Shown: in pieces, positions 36,114 to 44,259 of the stretch | Position numbering within the stretch: the stretch's first letter is position 1 | Layout of the letters: every line of letters begins with the position of its first letter | NCBI GenBank assembly: GCA_903928445.1 | Contig: CAIYRB010000102.1 | Span: 1 to 64,000 of the forward strand | Direction: 5' to 3' | Length of the DNA: 64,000 bases | Source: an uncultured Pseudomonadota bacterium | Lineage (GTDB): Bacteria; Bdellovibrionota_B; Oligoflexia; Oligoflexales; CAIYRB01 | The notes under the pieces: generated by a model | Databases searched by the model: none | What the model saw: only the letters and a program-made list of their open reading frames with translations | What the model was told of the DNA's origin: nothing | Position numbers and translations under genes: made by a program

Positions 36114-36881
36114 ATGGCTGTGGATCAACCGACTGAGTCAGGCCGCCCCGCGCATTTGCGTGGAGCCAATGTCGTCGCGATGACCTTTGACCTGCTTGGA
36201 GCGATCATCCTCGCTTTGTATGGGATTATCCTCGGCCCGCTCGGCGTGCTGCGAGGGCCCATCGTGCTCGAACGCGCCATTTGGTATCTATGGGTGTTGC
36301 TGCCGCAGGGTTTGATGGCGCGCGCGATCCGCACCGCACTCGACTGGCGCATGGGTCACTTTGATTCGGCCATTGCACAGCTGGAAGGTTTGGTTGGCTC
36401 GAGTGAAGAATACTACAAGGACCGCGTCACCTCGCGCATGCGCCGCCGCGTCCTCGAAGACCTGTACACCGTCTTATGCCGTGCGTACCTCCACGCGGGT
36501 CACATCGACGATGCGATGTTGGTTATTATCCGCGCCAAAAAATGCATGGCGATCGACCGCCTGCCTGGCCTTGCCGAACTCGACGCCAAGACCGCTCACC
36601 TCGTGCGTGCAGGCCTTGCCGCTGGGCGTCTGCTCGATGGCGGCGGCTTAGCCACGATGTTCGTCAAGTCGACGCAGACGACGCCGTCGCCAGGCGTGAT
36701 CAGGAAGCGGCCACAGCCGCAGCCTCAGCCTGCCGCGAATTCCCAGTCCAAAGGCGAAACTAAAGCGCATCCCAAGCTTCAAGGCGCCAGTGCGAAAGCG
36801 ACGCAGCCGCAGGCCGCCGCGGCCAAGACCGGGGATGACGGGGCCAAGATCATTCCCTTTCCAAGGCGCGAGTTGACATGA
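36114..36881 (+). CDS. hypothetical membrane protein with TPR-like helices
   Basis: About 255 aa from ATG 36114 (AGGAG lies 12 nt upstream, a little far; the track's GTG 36048 adds 22 Ser/Pro-rich residues). One or two hydrophobic segments near residues 18-65 (FDLLGAIILALYGIILGPLGV, IWYLWVLLPQG) are followed by a soluble helical domain whose SYEDRV...YLHAGHIDDAML layout resembles a TPR pair, then a Pro/Gln/Ala/Lys-rich tail from about 195. Probably anchored in the inner membrane. I do not recognise a family. Its ATGA overlap with the threonine aldolase gene indicates co-translation. Confidence 0.7.
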   Translation: MAVDQPTESGRPAHLRGANVVAMTFDLLGAIILALYGIILGPLGVLRGPIVLERAIWYLWVLLPQGLMARAIRTALDWRMGHFDSAIAQLEGLVGSSEEYYKDRVTSRMRRRVLEDLYTVLCRAYLHAGHIDDAMLVIIRAKKCMAIDRLPGLAELDAKTAHLVRAGLAAGRLLDGGGLATMFVKSTQTTPSPGVIRKRPQPQPQPAANSQSKGETKAHPKLQGASAKATQPQAAAAKTGDDGAKIIPFPRRELT

Positions 36882-37921
36882 GCGGTTGCGACCTGCGTTC
36901 AGACACCTTGACTAAACCGACCCAGGCGATGCTCAAGGCGATGTTTGCGGCCGAGGTCGGCGACGACGCTTTTGCCGAAGATCCGACGGTTCGTCGCCTG
37001 GAGGAACAGACGGCAGCCCTTCTTGGCATGGAAAAGGCGCTCTTTGTCCCCTCAGGCACCATGGCCAACCAAATTGCTCTGGCCTTGCACACGCGGCCCG
37101 GTGATTCGGTGATTGCCGAGGTCGGTGCCCATTGTGTGGTGTTTGAAGCTGGTGCGTCTGCGGCGCTGTCTGGCGTGCAGTTTGAGTTGATTCCGCGCAG
37201 CGAGCTGCTTAGTGATCAAGCGATCGACGCGGCCTTTCGCGGTGATGCTCTGCACACCTCTGAGACGACGCTGTTGGTGGTGGAGAATACCCACAATGTC
37301 GGTGGTGGCCGGGTTCTGGACGTGGCGGCGACTCGTCGCATCGTGGCCAAGGCACGGGATTTGAATCTCGCCGTGCATTGTGATGGCGCTCGCTTGTGGC
37401 ATGCCGCAGCGGCTTTGGCTGTGCCCGAGCGTGACTTGGTTGCTGGCTTTACGACGGTGGCTGTTTGTTTCTCCAAAGGGCTGGGTGCGCCGGCGGGTTC
37501 TGCTTTGTGTGGACCTGCACCGCTCATTCATCGGGCGCGCAAGCTGCGTAAGATGTTTGGCGGTGGCATGCGGCAAGTCGGCTATTTGGCGGCGGCTGGC
37601 CTCTATGCATTGGAGCATCATCGTAGCCGGCTGGTGCAGGATCATCTCCAAGCGGCGACTCTAGCGACGGGTTTGCAGGCATTGCAAGGTCAGGGGGCGC
37701 AGCTTGAAGTGGCCTATCCTGAAGTCGGGACCAATATGGTCTACCTGCGCTTTACGCAGGGGGCGCCTGGTGCCCATATTCAAGAGTTGGCGCGGCGCGG
37801 GGTGCGGATGATCGACATGGGCGGCGGCTGGATCCGTGCCGTATTCCATTTGGATGCTGGCGACGATAGTGCACGTATGGCGCTGCGTGCGGTTGAGGCG
37901 ATCTGTTTTAAGCCCGCTTGA
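36878..37921 (+). CDS. ltaE: low-specificity L-threonine aldolase
   Basis: A PLP-dependent aldolase of 347 aa that splits L-threonine or L-allo-threonine into glycine and acetaldehyde. It starts with the family opening CDLRSDTLTKPT; the PLP lysine is in CFSKGLGAPAGSALCG, and FVPSGTMANQIAL forms part of the cofactor phosphate site. HCDGARLWHAAAAL holds the Asp that contacts the pyridine nitrogen. The start overlaps the previous stop (ATGA). The role would be glycine supply or threonine catabolism. Confidence 0.92.
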   Translation: MSGCDLRSDTLTKPTQAMLKAMFAAEVGDDAFAEDPTVRRLEEQTAALLGMEKALFVPSGTMANQIALALHTRPGDSVIAEVGAHCVVFEAGASAALSGVQFELIPRSELLSDQAIDAAFRGDALHTSETTLLVVENTHNVGGGRVLDVAATRRIVAKARDLNLAVHCDGARLWHAAAALAVPERDLVAGFTTVAVCFSKGLGAPAGSALCGPAPLIHRARKLRKMFGGGMRQVGYLAAAGLYALEHHRSRLVQDHLQAATLATGLQALQGQGAQLEVAYPEVGTNMVYLRFTQGAPGAHIQELARRGVRMIDMGGGWIRAVFHLDAGDDSARMALRAVEAICFKPA

Positions 37922-38060
37922 TCTGGCAAATGCGTGGTTGTTGCGCGCAACCAACGACTAAACTCTCGCAGATGACAAATTCGGTCTCATTATTGCAGTG
38001 ATGGCACCGCAGGTCGCAGGTCGCGGCCTGGTCCGATCACTTAACATGATGAGGGTCTTT

Positions 38061-38462
38061 ATGATGGTTAAATCGATACTCGCTGGCATGGCCGTGTGCT
38101 TGTTGGCGGTTCCTGCATTTGCTGCTGGGTCGGCGGCGACGGGAAATCTTGGTGCTTCCACCTTTGACCACCATCGCCATGGTCATGGCGGATGGCACCG
38201 GCGTGGTACTGATATTGGTCGTGGTCTGGGCGCTTGCAACTACGACGACGCGGCCAACAACGGCGGCTGGGGTTGGGATCCAGTCTCTGGGACGTCTTGC
38301 GCGCCGCGTTGTAACTACGACGATGCGGCCAACAACGGTGGCTGGGGCTGGGATCCAGCCACTGGGACTTCGTGTCCGCCACTGTGCAATTACGACGATG
38401 CGGCTAACAACGGTGGTTGGGGCTGGGATCCAGCCTCTGGGATGTCTTGTCCACCCGAATGA
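38061..38462 (+). CDS. small secreted protein with three GWGW repeats
   Basis: A 133-aa protein. ATG 38061 is chosen for GAGGG 5 nt upstream and the clean signal peptide (MMVKSILAGMAVCLL..., cleavage at AFA-A). After a His/Gly-rich linker come three tandem 25-residue repeats beginning CNYDDAANNGGWGWDP and ending SC-x-P-x, each with two cysteines that could pair. Similar C-x-Y...NGWGW motifs occur in short extracellular modules of proteobacterial secreted proteins. An extracellular ligand-binding or matrix role is possible; nothing more can be said. It ends just before a strong terminator, and its own promoter is likely in 37922-38050. Confidence 0.75.
   Translation: MMVKSILAGMAVCLLAVPAFAAGSAATGNLGASTFDHHRHGHGGWHRRGTDIGRGLGACNYDDAANNGGWGWDPVSGTSCAPRCNYDDAANNGGWGWDPATGTSCPPLCNYDDAANNGGWGWDPASGMSCPPE
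38235..38459 (+). repeat. three 75-bp tandem repeats in secreted protein gene
   Basis: Units start at 38235, 38310 and 38385, each encoding the 25-residue CNYDDAANNGGWGWD module. DNA identity between units is high, with differences mostly at third positions, consistent with recent duplication plus drift. Confidence 0.85.
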
Positions 38463-38493
38463 TGGTTTGCTTGTGTAGTGAGGAGTATACAAG

Positions 38494-38518
38494 GCGCAGG
38501 ATTTATCCTGCGCTTTTT
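38494..38518 (+). terminator. rho-independent terminator
   Basis: An 8-bp stem GCGCAGGA / TCCTGCGC with a TTTA loop followed by five T residues, 32 bp after the secreted repeat protein stop. Confidence 0.85.
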
Positions 38519-38613
38519 GGGCTATGGAACGGTTCTAGCTGCTGATCATAAATGTCGATACACCTGATTAAATCAGGAAATTCGTCTGTGGTGCTGCATG
38601 CAAGCCTCCCTGG

Positions 38614-39435
38614 TCAAGGCGCAGCGCTTACCCGTCTTCGATAACAAATAAATGTTAAGTCATCGGGTTTCGATGGTTGGAATTCCTGGGGGTCAGTCAT
38701 CCGCGACTTTGCCGCCTCGGCTAAATTGCTGGTCATACCAAGCAGAGGCCCGGCGCGGCAGAGTTCAGCGATCTCGTCCATCGACAGGTTGTCAAACAGT
38801 CCGTCGCTGGCGAGGATGACGGTGTCACGCGCCGAGATCTCGACCGGGGTGCCCATCTCGATGTGCATCGACGCTTGACCGATCAGGTTAGAGACTAAAT
38901 GCCGCTCTTCGTGCATCAAGGCGTCCTTCTCCTCGAGCAGGCCAGCTTCGATGGCGTAGCCGACCGGAGAATGCGACATCGTCGCTAGCTTGATCTTGCC
39001 CTTTTGCCCAACCACCATGATCTGCGAGTCGCCGACGTGATAGGTGCGGAGGGTTTGTCCCTGCAGTTGCGCCACGGCCAGCGTGGTGCCTGCGCCGACA
39101 CCGAGGGCCATGACCTCAGCATGCGCTTTCTCAATGCCATCAAGCACCGCCGAACGTAGATCGGTGCCATTCTCGCGCGCCGTGCGCATGGCCTCGTGCA
39201 AGGCATGAATCGTGATCTCAGAGGCTTTGTCGCCATTGGGGAGGCCGCCGGCGCCATCAGCGATGACGAGGATGCCGGAATCCTCATCATAGGGAATGAC
39301 GGCGCAGCAGTCCTCGTTGAGGTCTTCGCTGTCGGGACAGCGGGCGGTGAAGACCGCGGCAAGTCCGACACCCAAGGTGTGTAACTCGCCTTCGACCAGT
39401 TCGCGCCCTGCGTAGAGCAGGTCGCCTAGCTCCAT
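38614..39435 (-). CDS. PP2C-family Ser/Thr protein phosphatase
   Basis: A 273-aa PPM/PP2C phosphatase. Metal-binding and structural motifs are NEDCCAV (Asp42), LVIADGAGGLPNG (Asp60), HVGDSQIMV and LASDGLFDNLS, so the catalytic core looks complete. It removes phosphate from Ser/Thr residues. It starts inside the last 10 nt of the kinase-like gene upstream, so the two are translated together. Pairing a phosphatase with a kinase-like partner that lacks catalytic residues suggests that the partner regulates or targets the phosphatase. Confidence 0.9.
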   Translation of the reverse strand: MELGDLLYAGRELVEGELHTLGVGLAAVFTARCPDSEDLNEDCCAVIPYDEDSGILVIADGAGGLPNGDKASEITIHALHEAMRTARENGTDLRSAVLDGIEKAHAEVMALGVGAGTTLAVAQLQGQTLRTYHVGDSQIMVVGQKGKIKLATMSHSPVGYAIEAGLLEEKDALMHEERHLVSNLIGQASMHIEMGTPVEISARDTVILASDGLFDNLSMDEIAELCRAGPLLGMTSNLAEAAKSRMTDPQEFQPSKPDDLTFICYRRRVSAAP

Positions 39436-40163
39436 GTCATGGTTTCCAGGTAGAGGCGGAGCTCGCCGGCATTGCGAAAGCGCTCGTGAATCGATGCCCG
39501 GCGCATACCGCAGCAGAGGGCTTTCACCGGTGCCGGCAGGGAGGCGTAGGTTTTGCCGCCGCCAAGGGCCTGATGCAGGATATGGATCAAGTCATAGACG
39601 TCGTCGCGGATGCTGTCGCGCTTGGCAGCGAATTCGGGGTTTAAGTCTAGGAGTTTTACCTGAAACCGTAGGCCCTTACGGCGAACCATGATGTGTTCCA
39701 TGGCGAGTTCACCATGCGCCTCGCCGAGGCGGTGGATTTGCTCGACGCCAAGCGCCATGGCGTGCAGCAGATGCAAGCCCTCGAAAGCACCCAAGCGACC
39801 CTGCGGCGCCCTCGCCAAGAAGGCGGTCAGCGTCTCGCCTTGGAAAAAGTCCGAGACCAAAAAGGTCACATCGCGGCCATCCACTGAGATGGTCTCCTGG
39901 GTTCGGTAGTGGACCAGGATGTCGCAGTGACGGAGTTTGTGCATTTTTACGGCACTGGTATTGGCGCAGCGATTTTTCGGGTCGAGTTCGGGCGAGAAGA
40001 ATTTCGCCGTCCGTTCAATCCCGGTGGCTTGCTCACTCAGCATATACAGCTCACCGCTCGAGCTGGCCCCGACCCGTGACAGCACCTCGTACTTGCGGGC
40101 CAGGACCCGCCCGGGGGCGAAATTGTACAGGGAAGGTTCTTTTCTTGCAGCGGGTGCGGTCAT
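39426..40163 (-). CDS. kinase-like protein, probable pseudokinase
   Basis: A 245-aa protein with a Hanks kinase fold. The ATP-site lysine (Lys54 in RTAKFF) remains, but the catalytic loop that should read HRDxKxxN is HGELAMEH (Asp to Glu152, Lys to Ala154, Asn to His157), and DFG is DLN at 173-175. The glycine loop is VGASSSGEL. Phosphotransfer is therefore unlikely; ATP-dependent scaffolding or control of the overlapping PP2C phosphatase is more plausible. No membrane segment. ATG with a 282-bp gap to the divergent GAPDH gene. Confidence 0.82.
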   Translation of the reverse strand: MTAPAARKEPSLYNFAPGRVLARKYEVLSRVGASSSGELYMLSEQATGIERTAKFFSPELDPKNRCANTSAVKMHKLRHCDILVHYRTQETISVDGRDVTFLVSDFFQGETLTAFLARAPQGRLGAFEGLHLLHAMALGVEQIHRLGEAHGELAMEHIMVRRKGLRFQVKLLDLNPEFAAKRDSIRDDVYDLIHILHQALGGGKTYASLPAPVKALCCGMRRASIHERFRNAGELRLYLETMTWS

Positions 40164-40445
40164 AAATCCTCGGTTGAAACCGGCCTGGACCTACTTGGGG
40201 GTGCACGGGGCGGTGATCAAACCAGCCCAGCCTAGCTCAGCATACCAAGGATGGCGCGGCGGTGGTAGCGGCTTGGGCGTGGCTTGCATGATTCTCCCGG
40301 TGTTTCGGTCAAAGAGCTAGAATATTGACCGCTTTCGCCGCTGAATCGGGCTGGCCCGGGCGGCACCATGGGCTGGATTTTTTGCTGGCGCTGGCATATA
40401 GAACTGTACTCTGAGACGACGATCCCTGACCTCGAAGGAGCGACC

Positions 40446-41444
40446 ATGACTATTCGCATCGGCATCAACGGCTTTGGCCGCATTGGCCGCACGGTTCTGC
40501 GGGCTGTTTTAGCTGATAAAAGCAGTGATTTGCAGATTGTCCACATCAACGACCTGACCGATACGCATACTCTTGCTCACCTTCTCAAGTACGACAGCGT
40601 GCATGGAGTGCTCCCTTTTGACGTCCAAGCCAAAGGCGAAGGCCTTAGCGTCAATGGCCGAGATATCAGCGTGTCGGCCATTAAATCGCCGGCCGAATTG
40701 CCATGGGCCGCGAAAAAGGTCGATCTGGTGTTTGAATGCAGTGGCATCTTCACCGACCGTAAAGATGCCGACCTGCATCTGAAAGCCGGCGCCCCAAAGG
40801 TGCTCATTTCCGCGCCAGCCAAGGGCGAGGACATCACCGTGGTGCTCGGTGTCAACCATGAGCTATTGAAAAAGGAGCACAAGGTCGTCTCCAATGGTAG
40901 CTGCACGACCAACTGCCTGGCACCGGTCGCCAAGGTGCTCAACGACGCCTTTGGCATCAAGCACGGTCTGATGACGACGATCCACTCCTACACTAACGAT
41001 CAGCGCATCCTCGACCTACCGCATAAAGATCTGCGCCGGGCCCGTGCTGCGGCTTTGAGCATGATCCCGACCTCGACCGGCGCGGCGAAGGCCATCGGGC
41101 TCGTCCTTCCGGCCCTGAAAGGCAAGCTGGACGGGCTTTCCATCCGGGTCCCGACGCCCAATGTGTCGCTGGTTGACGTCACCTTTGAAGTCGCCCGCAA
41201 CACCACCAAGGAGGAGGTCAACCAAGCCTTGAAAGCAGCGGCAGCCGGGCCTTTGAAAGGCATTCTTGGCTTTAGCGAAGAGCCGCTGGTCTCGTCCGAC
41301 TTCAATGGCAACCAGCTCTCCTCCATTGTCGATGCTGAGTTGACGACGGTGATGAATGGCAACATGGTCAAGGTCCTATCCTGGTACGATAACGAGACCG
41401 GCTTTAGCTGCCGGATGCTGGATGTCGCCCGGTTGATGGCCTAA
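40446..41444 (+). CDS. gap: type I glyceraldehyde-3-phosphate dehydrogenase
   Basis: A 332-aa glycolytic enzyme that oxidises glyceraldehyde 3-phosphate to 1,3-bisphosphoglycerate with NAD+. ATG 40446 follows AAGGAG by 5 nt. The NAD-binding opening is [16 protein letters not shown]; catalytic Cys153 lies in SNGSCTTNC, and the active-site His is in HSYTNDQ. NDLTD at position 36 includes Asp36, which favours NAD over NADP. Length and motifs are standard. The pgk and tpi genes do not follow; a pentapeptide-repeat gene starts 51 bp downstream on the same strand. Confidence 0.96.
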   Translation: MTIRIGINGFGRIGRTVLRAVLADKSSDLQIVHINDLTDTHTLAHLLKYDSVHGVLPFDVQAKGEGLSVNGRDISVSAIKSPAELPWAAKKVDLVFECSGIFTDRKDADLHLKAGAPKVLISAPAKGEDITVVLGVNHELLKKEHKVVSNGSCTTNCLAPVAKVLNDAFGIKHGLMTTIHSYTNDQRILDLPHKDLRRARAAALSMIPTSTGAAKAIGLVLPALKGKLDGLSIRVPTPNVSLVDVTFEVARNTTKEEVNQALKAAAAGPLKGILGFSEEPLVSSDFNGNQLSSIVDAELTTVMNGNMVKVLSWYDNETGFSCRMLDVARLMA

Positions 41445-41495
41445 TGGATTCCATGGCAGCCAGCGCTACTCTAATTCAAGGCGAATAGGTGACGG

Positions 41496-41900
41496 ATGAG
41501 CAAGGACAGTAACAAGTTGGTAACGCTGACCCGTAAGGAAGTCTTGGAGGTGCTGGCTGATACCAAGGATTTGCGCGATCGCGATATCCGCAAAGCCAAT
41601 CTGATCAAGATCGATTTCTCCAATTGCGACCTTCGCGGGACCAATTTTTCGTATTCGAATCTGAAGGATTGTAGCTTCCGCAACGCCGATCTTCGTGGCG
41701 TGTCGCTTTGGAACGCCAATCTCGAGGGTGCTGACTTCACCAATGCCAATCTTGAGGATGCCGATCTCGATTATGCCAAATTGCGTGGTGCGATCTTGTT
41801 TCATGCCAATATCCGTCGAGCGTCCTTGCCGACTGAGCTGATCCCGCGTGAGGATATTCTGGCGTCGGTGGACACGGGCTGCCGGGTGGGCACTAAGTAA
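41496..41900 (+). CDS. pentapeptide-repeat protein
   Basis: A 134-aa protein whose residues 34-112 form about 15 A(N/D)LxX-type pentapeptides (RKANLIKIDFSNCDLRGTNF, NANLEGADFTNANLEDADL), which fold as a right-handed quadrilateral beta-helix. The N-terminal 30 residues are helical (TRKEVLEVLADTK). No signal peptide, so cytoplasmic. Members range from DNA-gyrase-protecting DNA mimics to structural proteins; this one is short and no specific role can be given. It ends before a terminator-like hairpin that is shared with a convergent gene. Confidence 0.88.
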   Translation: MSKDSNKLVTLTRKEVLEVLADTKDLRDRDIRKANLIKIDFSNCDLRGTNFSYSNLKDCSFRNADLRGVSLWNANLEGADFTNANLEDADLDYAKLRGAILFHANIRRASLPTELIPREDILASVDTGCRVGTK

Positions 41901-41921
41901 TACTTTGTTTTTAAAGTGTGA

Positions 41922-41963
41922 TGACCAGCGTCGACTTTCTAAGTCGCGTCTGGTCAACCTTTT
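41922..41963 (+). terminator. terminator-like hairpin between convergent genes
   Basis: TGACCAG...CGACTT pairs with AAGTCG...CTGGTCA around a TCT loop, with a 3x3 internal mismatch, followed by ACCTTTTATATT. It lies after the pentapeptide gene and a few bases from the convergent lipoprotein gene's stop. Confidence 0.6.
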
Positions 41964-41967
41964 ATAT

Positions 41968-42789
41968 TCAATTCAGTGCACTGGTCGTGCCAGCACTTGT
42001 CGCTGTGCTGGTGCTGACATTGGCGGCACCAGGATTCGCTGTCAGGTAGCTGCGGAGCTTGGCGGCGTTGGTGTCGCCAGGCTGCGCGGCGATCTGGGTT
42101 GAGTACTTGCTGAGGGCCGCTGCCGCAACTTGGCTGGCGCTTGCATTGCCGGCCGCAGTGCCAGTTGTGCTGTTGCCGGCGAGGAGGGTGGCCGCCGCGC
42201 CCAAATTATTTAAGATCGCATTGGCATCGGCGTCGCTCAGCTTGGCGATGTCGGCAGCGGTAAGCGTTCCTGTATGCAAGGAGTCAAGCGCTTTGGTGTG
42301 CAGCACCATCGATGCCGTCATGTAGATGGCCGTCTTGAACACATCGCCTGGTTGGCGCAGACTCATCGGTATTTGATTATTTAAGATGTTCACGGCTTGA
42401 TCGATATCACTGATCACCAAGGCCGTTGCGTCTGGCATGACGCTAAACAGCGAGGTGATACTGCTAGTCGACGAACTGCTGTCGAGCAAGCCGGCGCCGG
42501 ATTCGGCAAACTTACTGCCGAGAACCAGCGGATCAACCCCAGCCCTAGAAGCATAGGCCGTCGCTAGGATCGACAGGTATTGTGCGTTGGCTGGATCCTT
42601 CACCAGAGCGCTTTCGAGGATACTGATCGCTGAGTCGGGATCGTTCTTTTCTAGCGCCAGAGTTGCATCTTCAGCCGGATCCTTTTTAACTCCGCTTTTA
42701 AATAGATTCCTGCCACAAGACAGCTGGCTTGCGAGGAGCATCGTCACCAGGCTGTAGAGGGTCCAATGGTGAGCTGTGCGGTGATTCAT
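41968..42789 (-). CDS. predicted lipoprotein with TPR-like region
   Basis: About 273 aa from ATG 42789, which has GAGGAGG 6 nt upstream. A hydrophobic leader ends at QLSC, a suboptimal lipobox, so Cys25 may be lipidated. Residues 35-90 look like a TPR pair (DATLALEKNDPDSAISILES, NAQYLSILATAYASRAG); the rest is helical and Ser/Ala/Thr-rich, ending in a low-complexity Thr/Ala/Ser tail. Family not recognised. The upstream gene on the same strand is a predicted outer-membrane barrel only 11 bp away, so they likely act together at the envelope. Confidence 0.75.
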   Translation of the reverse strand: MNHRTAHHWTLYSLVTMLLASQLSCGRNLFKSGVKKDPAEDATLALEKNDPDSAISILESALVKDPANAQYLSILATAYASRAGVDPLVLGSKFAESGAGLLDSSSSTSSITSLFSVMPDATALVISDIDQAVNILNNQIPMSLRQPGDVFKTAIYMTASMVLHTKALDSLHTGTLTAADIAKLSDADANAILNNLGAAATLLAGNSTTGTAAGNASASQVAAAALSKYSTQIAAQPGDTNAAKLRSYLTANPGAANVSTSTATSAGTTSALN

Positions 42790-42800
42790 AATCGACCTCC

Positions 42801-43907
42801 TCAAAAGCCCATGCGCAGGCGTAACATATAGCGTTGATCTGGCCGGGTACCAACACGGTCGCCGACTTCTTCGGTGTACATGCCCAGGTCTAGCCGGACA
42901 AAGTAGATGTCTGCGTAGAGGCCTGCGGTAGGGTAGCCTTCATTGACGCCGGCAGTGACACCGACGGTGTCTAAGACGCTTATTTCGGTGCCAATGTGGG
43001 TTTTTTGTCGTGGGTCTTTGATAGCTGCGCTGGCGATATCATGATAATCAAAAAGAAGTTTGATGTGGCTGAATTTGGTACCTGGTTCGATCGAAACACC
43101 GGCGTTGATCGTCTGCTTCAAACCGAGATCGAGAGTCGACGCTTTTCCAGACTGGACGTGTGTGTCGCCAACATCGTTGACGGTTAGGCCGAAGCTCGGA
43201 TTGATGCGCCCGCCGCCGCGGAACATCATGCCGACGTCGGCGCCCATTCCGGTGCCGGTCGCAATAAAGTTGTTTTTATCCTTCAAGCGATCTTTGAGGG
43301 TGTCCACGTCAGCAGCGCTGGCACTGATATCACCGCGACCACGCTGGAGGTATTTAGCGGTGACCCCAACCATGAAGTGGTCGCTAAAGAGCTTATCGGC
43401 GACCGTGAAGGTCAGACCTAGGGTTTCATCGGCGCTAGCGTGAACGGCCTCTAGACCGCCAGCCTTCGGGTCGTCAAAGGCCAAAAAATCGGCGTGGCTC
43501 GTGGCGACGACGCCAACGGCGGCGCGGCGAAGGATCAGGCCGCTGAACTCGGAAACGCCGATATGAGCGGGCTTGCCGATGCTTTCCTTGACCGTGTCGA
43601 CGGCATTCGAGCTGGAGGAGTTGCTCGCTTGGGTCACGATGTCACGAGTGTTTTTTGATACCTCGATCATCGGCGAGGCGAGGACGGTACGCTTGTAAAT
43701 GCCAGTACCCTGAGCGATGCCCGCTGGATTATAAAAAATAGCGTCTTCATCATCCGCGCTGGCAATGCCGGTATCGCCGCGACCGAGAAAATAGGCGCTG
43801 CGATAGACACTGCTAGACGTCTGCGTGTCCGCGGCCGCGACCGGTGCGCCAAGCACTTGCAGCAGCAAGCATGCAAGCAGGTAGATTGGTGTTTTCGCGT
43901 GACCCAT
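42801..43907 (-). CDS. outer-membrane beta-barrel protein, FadL/TraF-like
   Basis: About 368 aa from ATG 43907 (GAGGG upstream), with a signal peptide cleaved near AAA-D. An early GRGDTGIASADDEDAIFYNPAG stretch is characteristic of FadL/OmpP1- and TraF/PorV-type barrels, and alternating strands run to the C-terminal YMLRLRMGF ending in Phe, the usual outer-membrane insertion signal. Could import hydrophobic molecules or act as a transport partner; uncertain. In an operon with the downstream lipoprotein gene. Confidence 0.78.
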   Translation of the reverse strand: MGHAKTPIYLLACLLLQVLGAPVAAADTQTSSSVYRSAYFLGRGDTGIASADDEDAIFYNPAGIAQGTGIYKRTVLASPMIEVSKNTRDIVTQASNSSSSNAVDTVKESIGKPAHIGVSEFSGLILRRAAVGVVATSHADFLAFDDPKAGGLEAVHASADETLGLTFTVADKLFSDHFMVGVTAKYLQRGRGDISASAADVDTLKDRLKDKNNFIATGTGMGADVGMMFRGGGRINPSFGLTVNDVGDTHVQSGKASTLDLGLKQTINAGVSIEPGTKFSHIKLLFDYHDIASAAIKDPRQKTHIGTEISVLDTVGVTAGVNEGYPTAGLYADIYFVRLDLGMYTEEVGDRVGTRPDQRYMLRLRMGF

Positions 43908-44259
43908 GCCTAGACCCTCGTGGCACCGCATGTGGTGCTTTTGCTTTCTATCGGCGGATCAACAAAAAACCTTTGCTTCTAGGTGAAAAATTTATTGTTT
44001 ATAGCTGGTTAACGGCGGGGACTGGTGCTGTATGGCACCGGACGCTGCCGAGTCGCTCCGCTCCGCTCGGGCTGTCATATTCAGTGCAGAAAAATGTCGT
44101 CGGTGCACAATCGAGGTATACAATGAACCTTTTGCCTTAAAATCATTCAATTAAATTCGACAATTATATGGGAATTAAAAAAAATGCGAAAAGGACTAAA
44201 CTTTTTTTATGATTTTGCCGATAAGCGGCTTAGGTGTAACTCTAACCGGGGGTTTCTTC
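43908..44259. other. intergenic region between divergent envelope genes
   Basis: 352 bp between the barrel gene (minus) and the one-haem lipoprotein gene (plus). The right half (about 44140-44210) is strongly A/T-rich with runs of A and T and probably holds promoters. No coding or RNA feature seen. Confidence 0.5.

Noticed and set aside
38001-38018. TGGCACCGCAGGTCGCAG as a sigma-54 promoter for the secreted repeat protein
   Set aside because: Spacing between the doublets is 11 nt, one too many.
38690-38704. GGGGGTCAGTCATCC as another copy of the dispersed repeat
   Set aside because: It lies inside the PP2C coding region and diverges after GGGGTCAGTCA; probably chance.
44036-44053. TGGCACCGGACGCTGCC as a sigma-54 promoter
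   Set aside because: GG and GC doublets are 11 rather than 10 nt apart.
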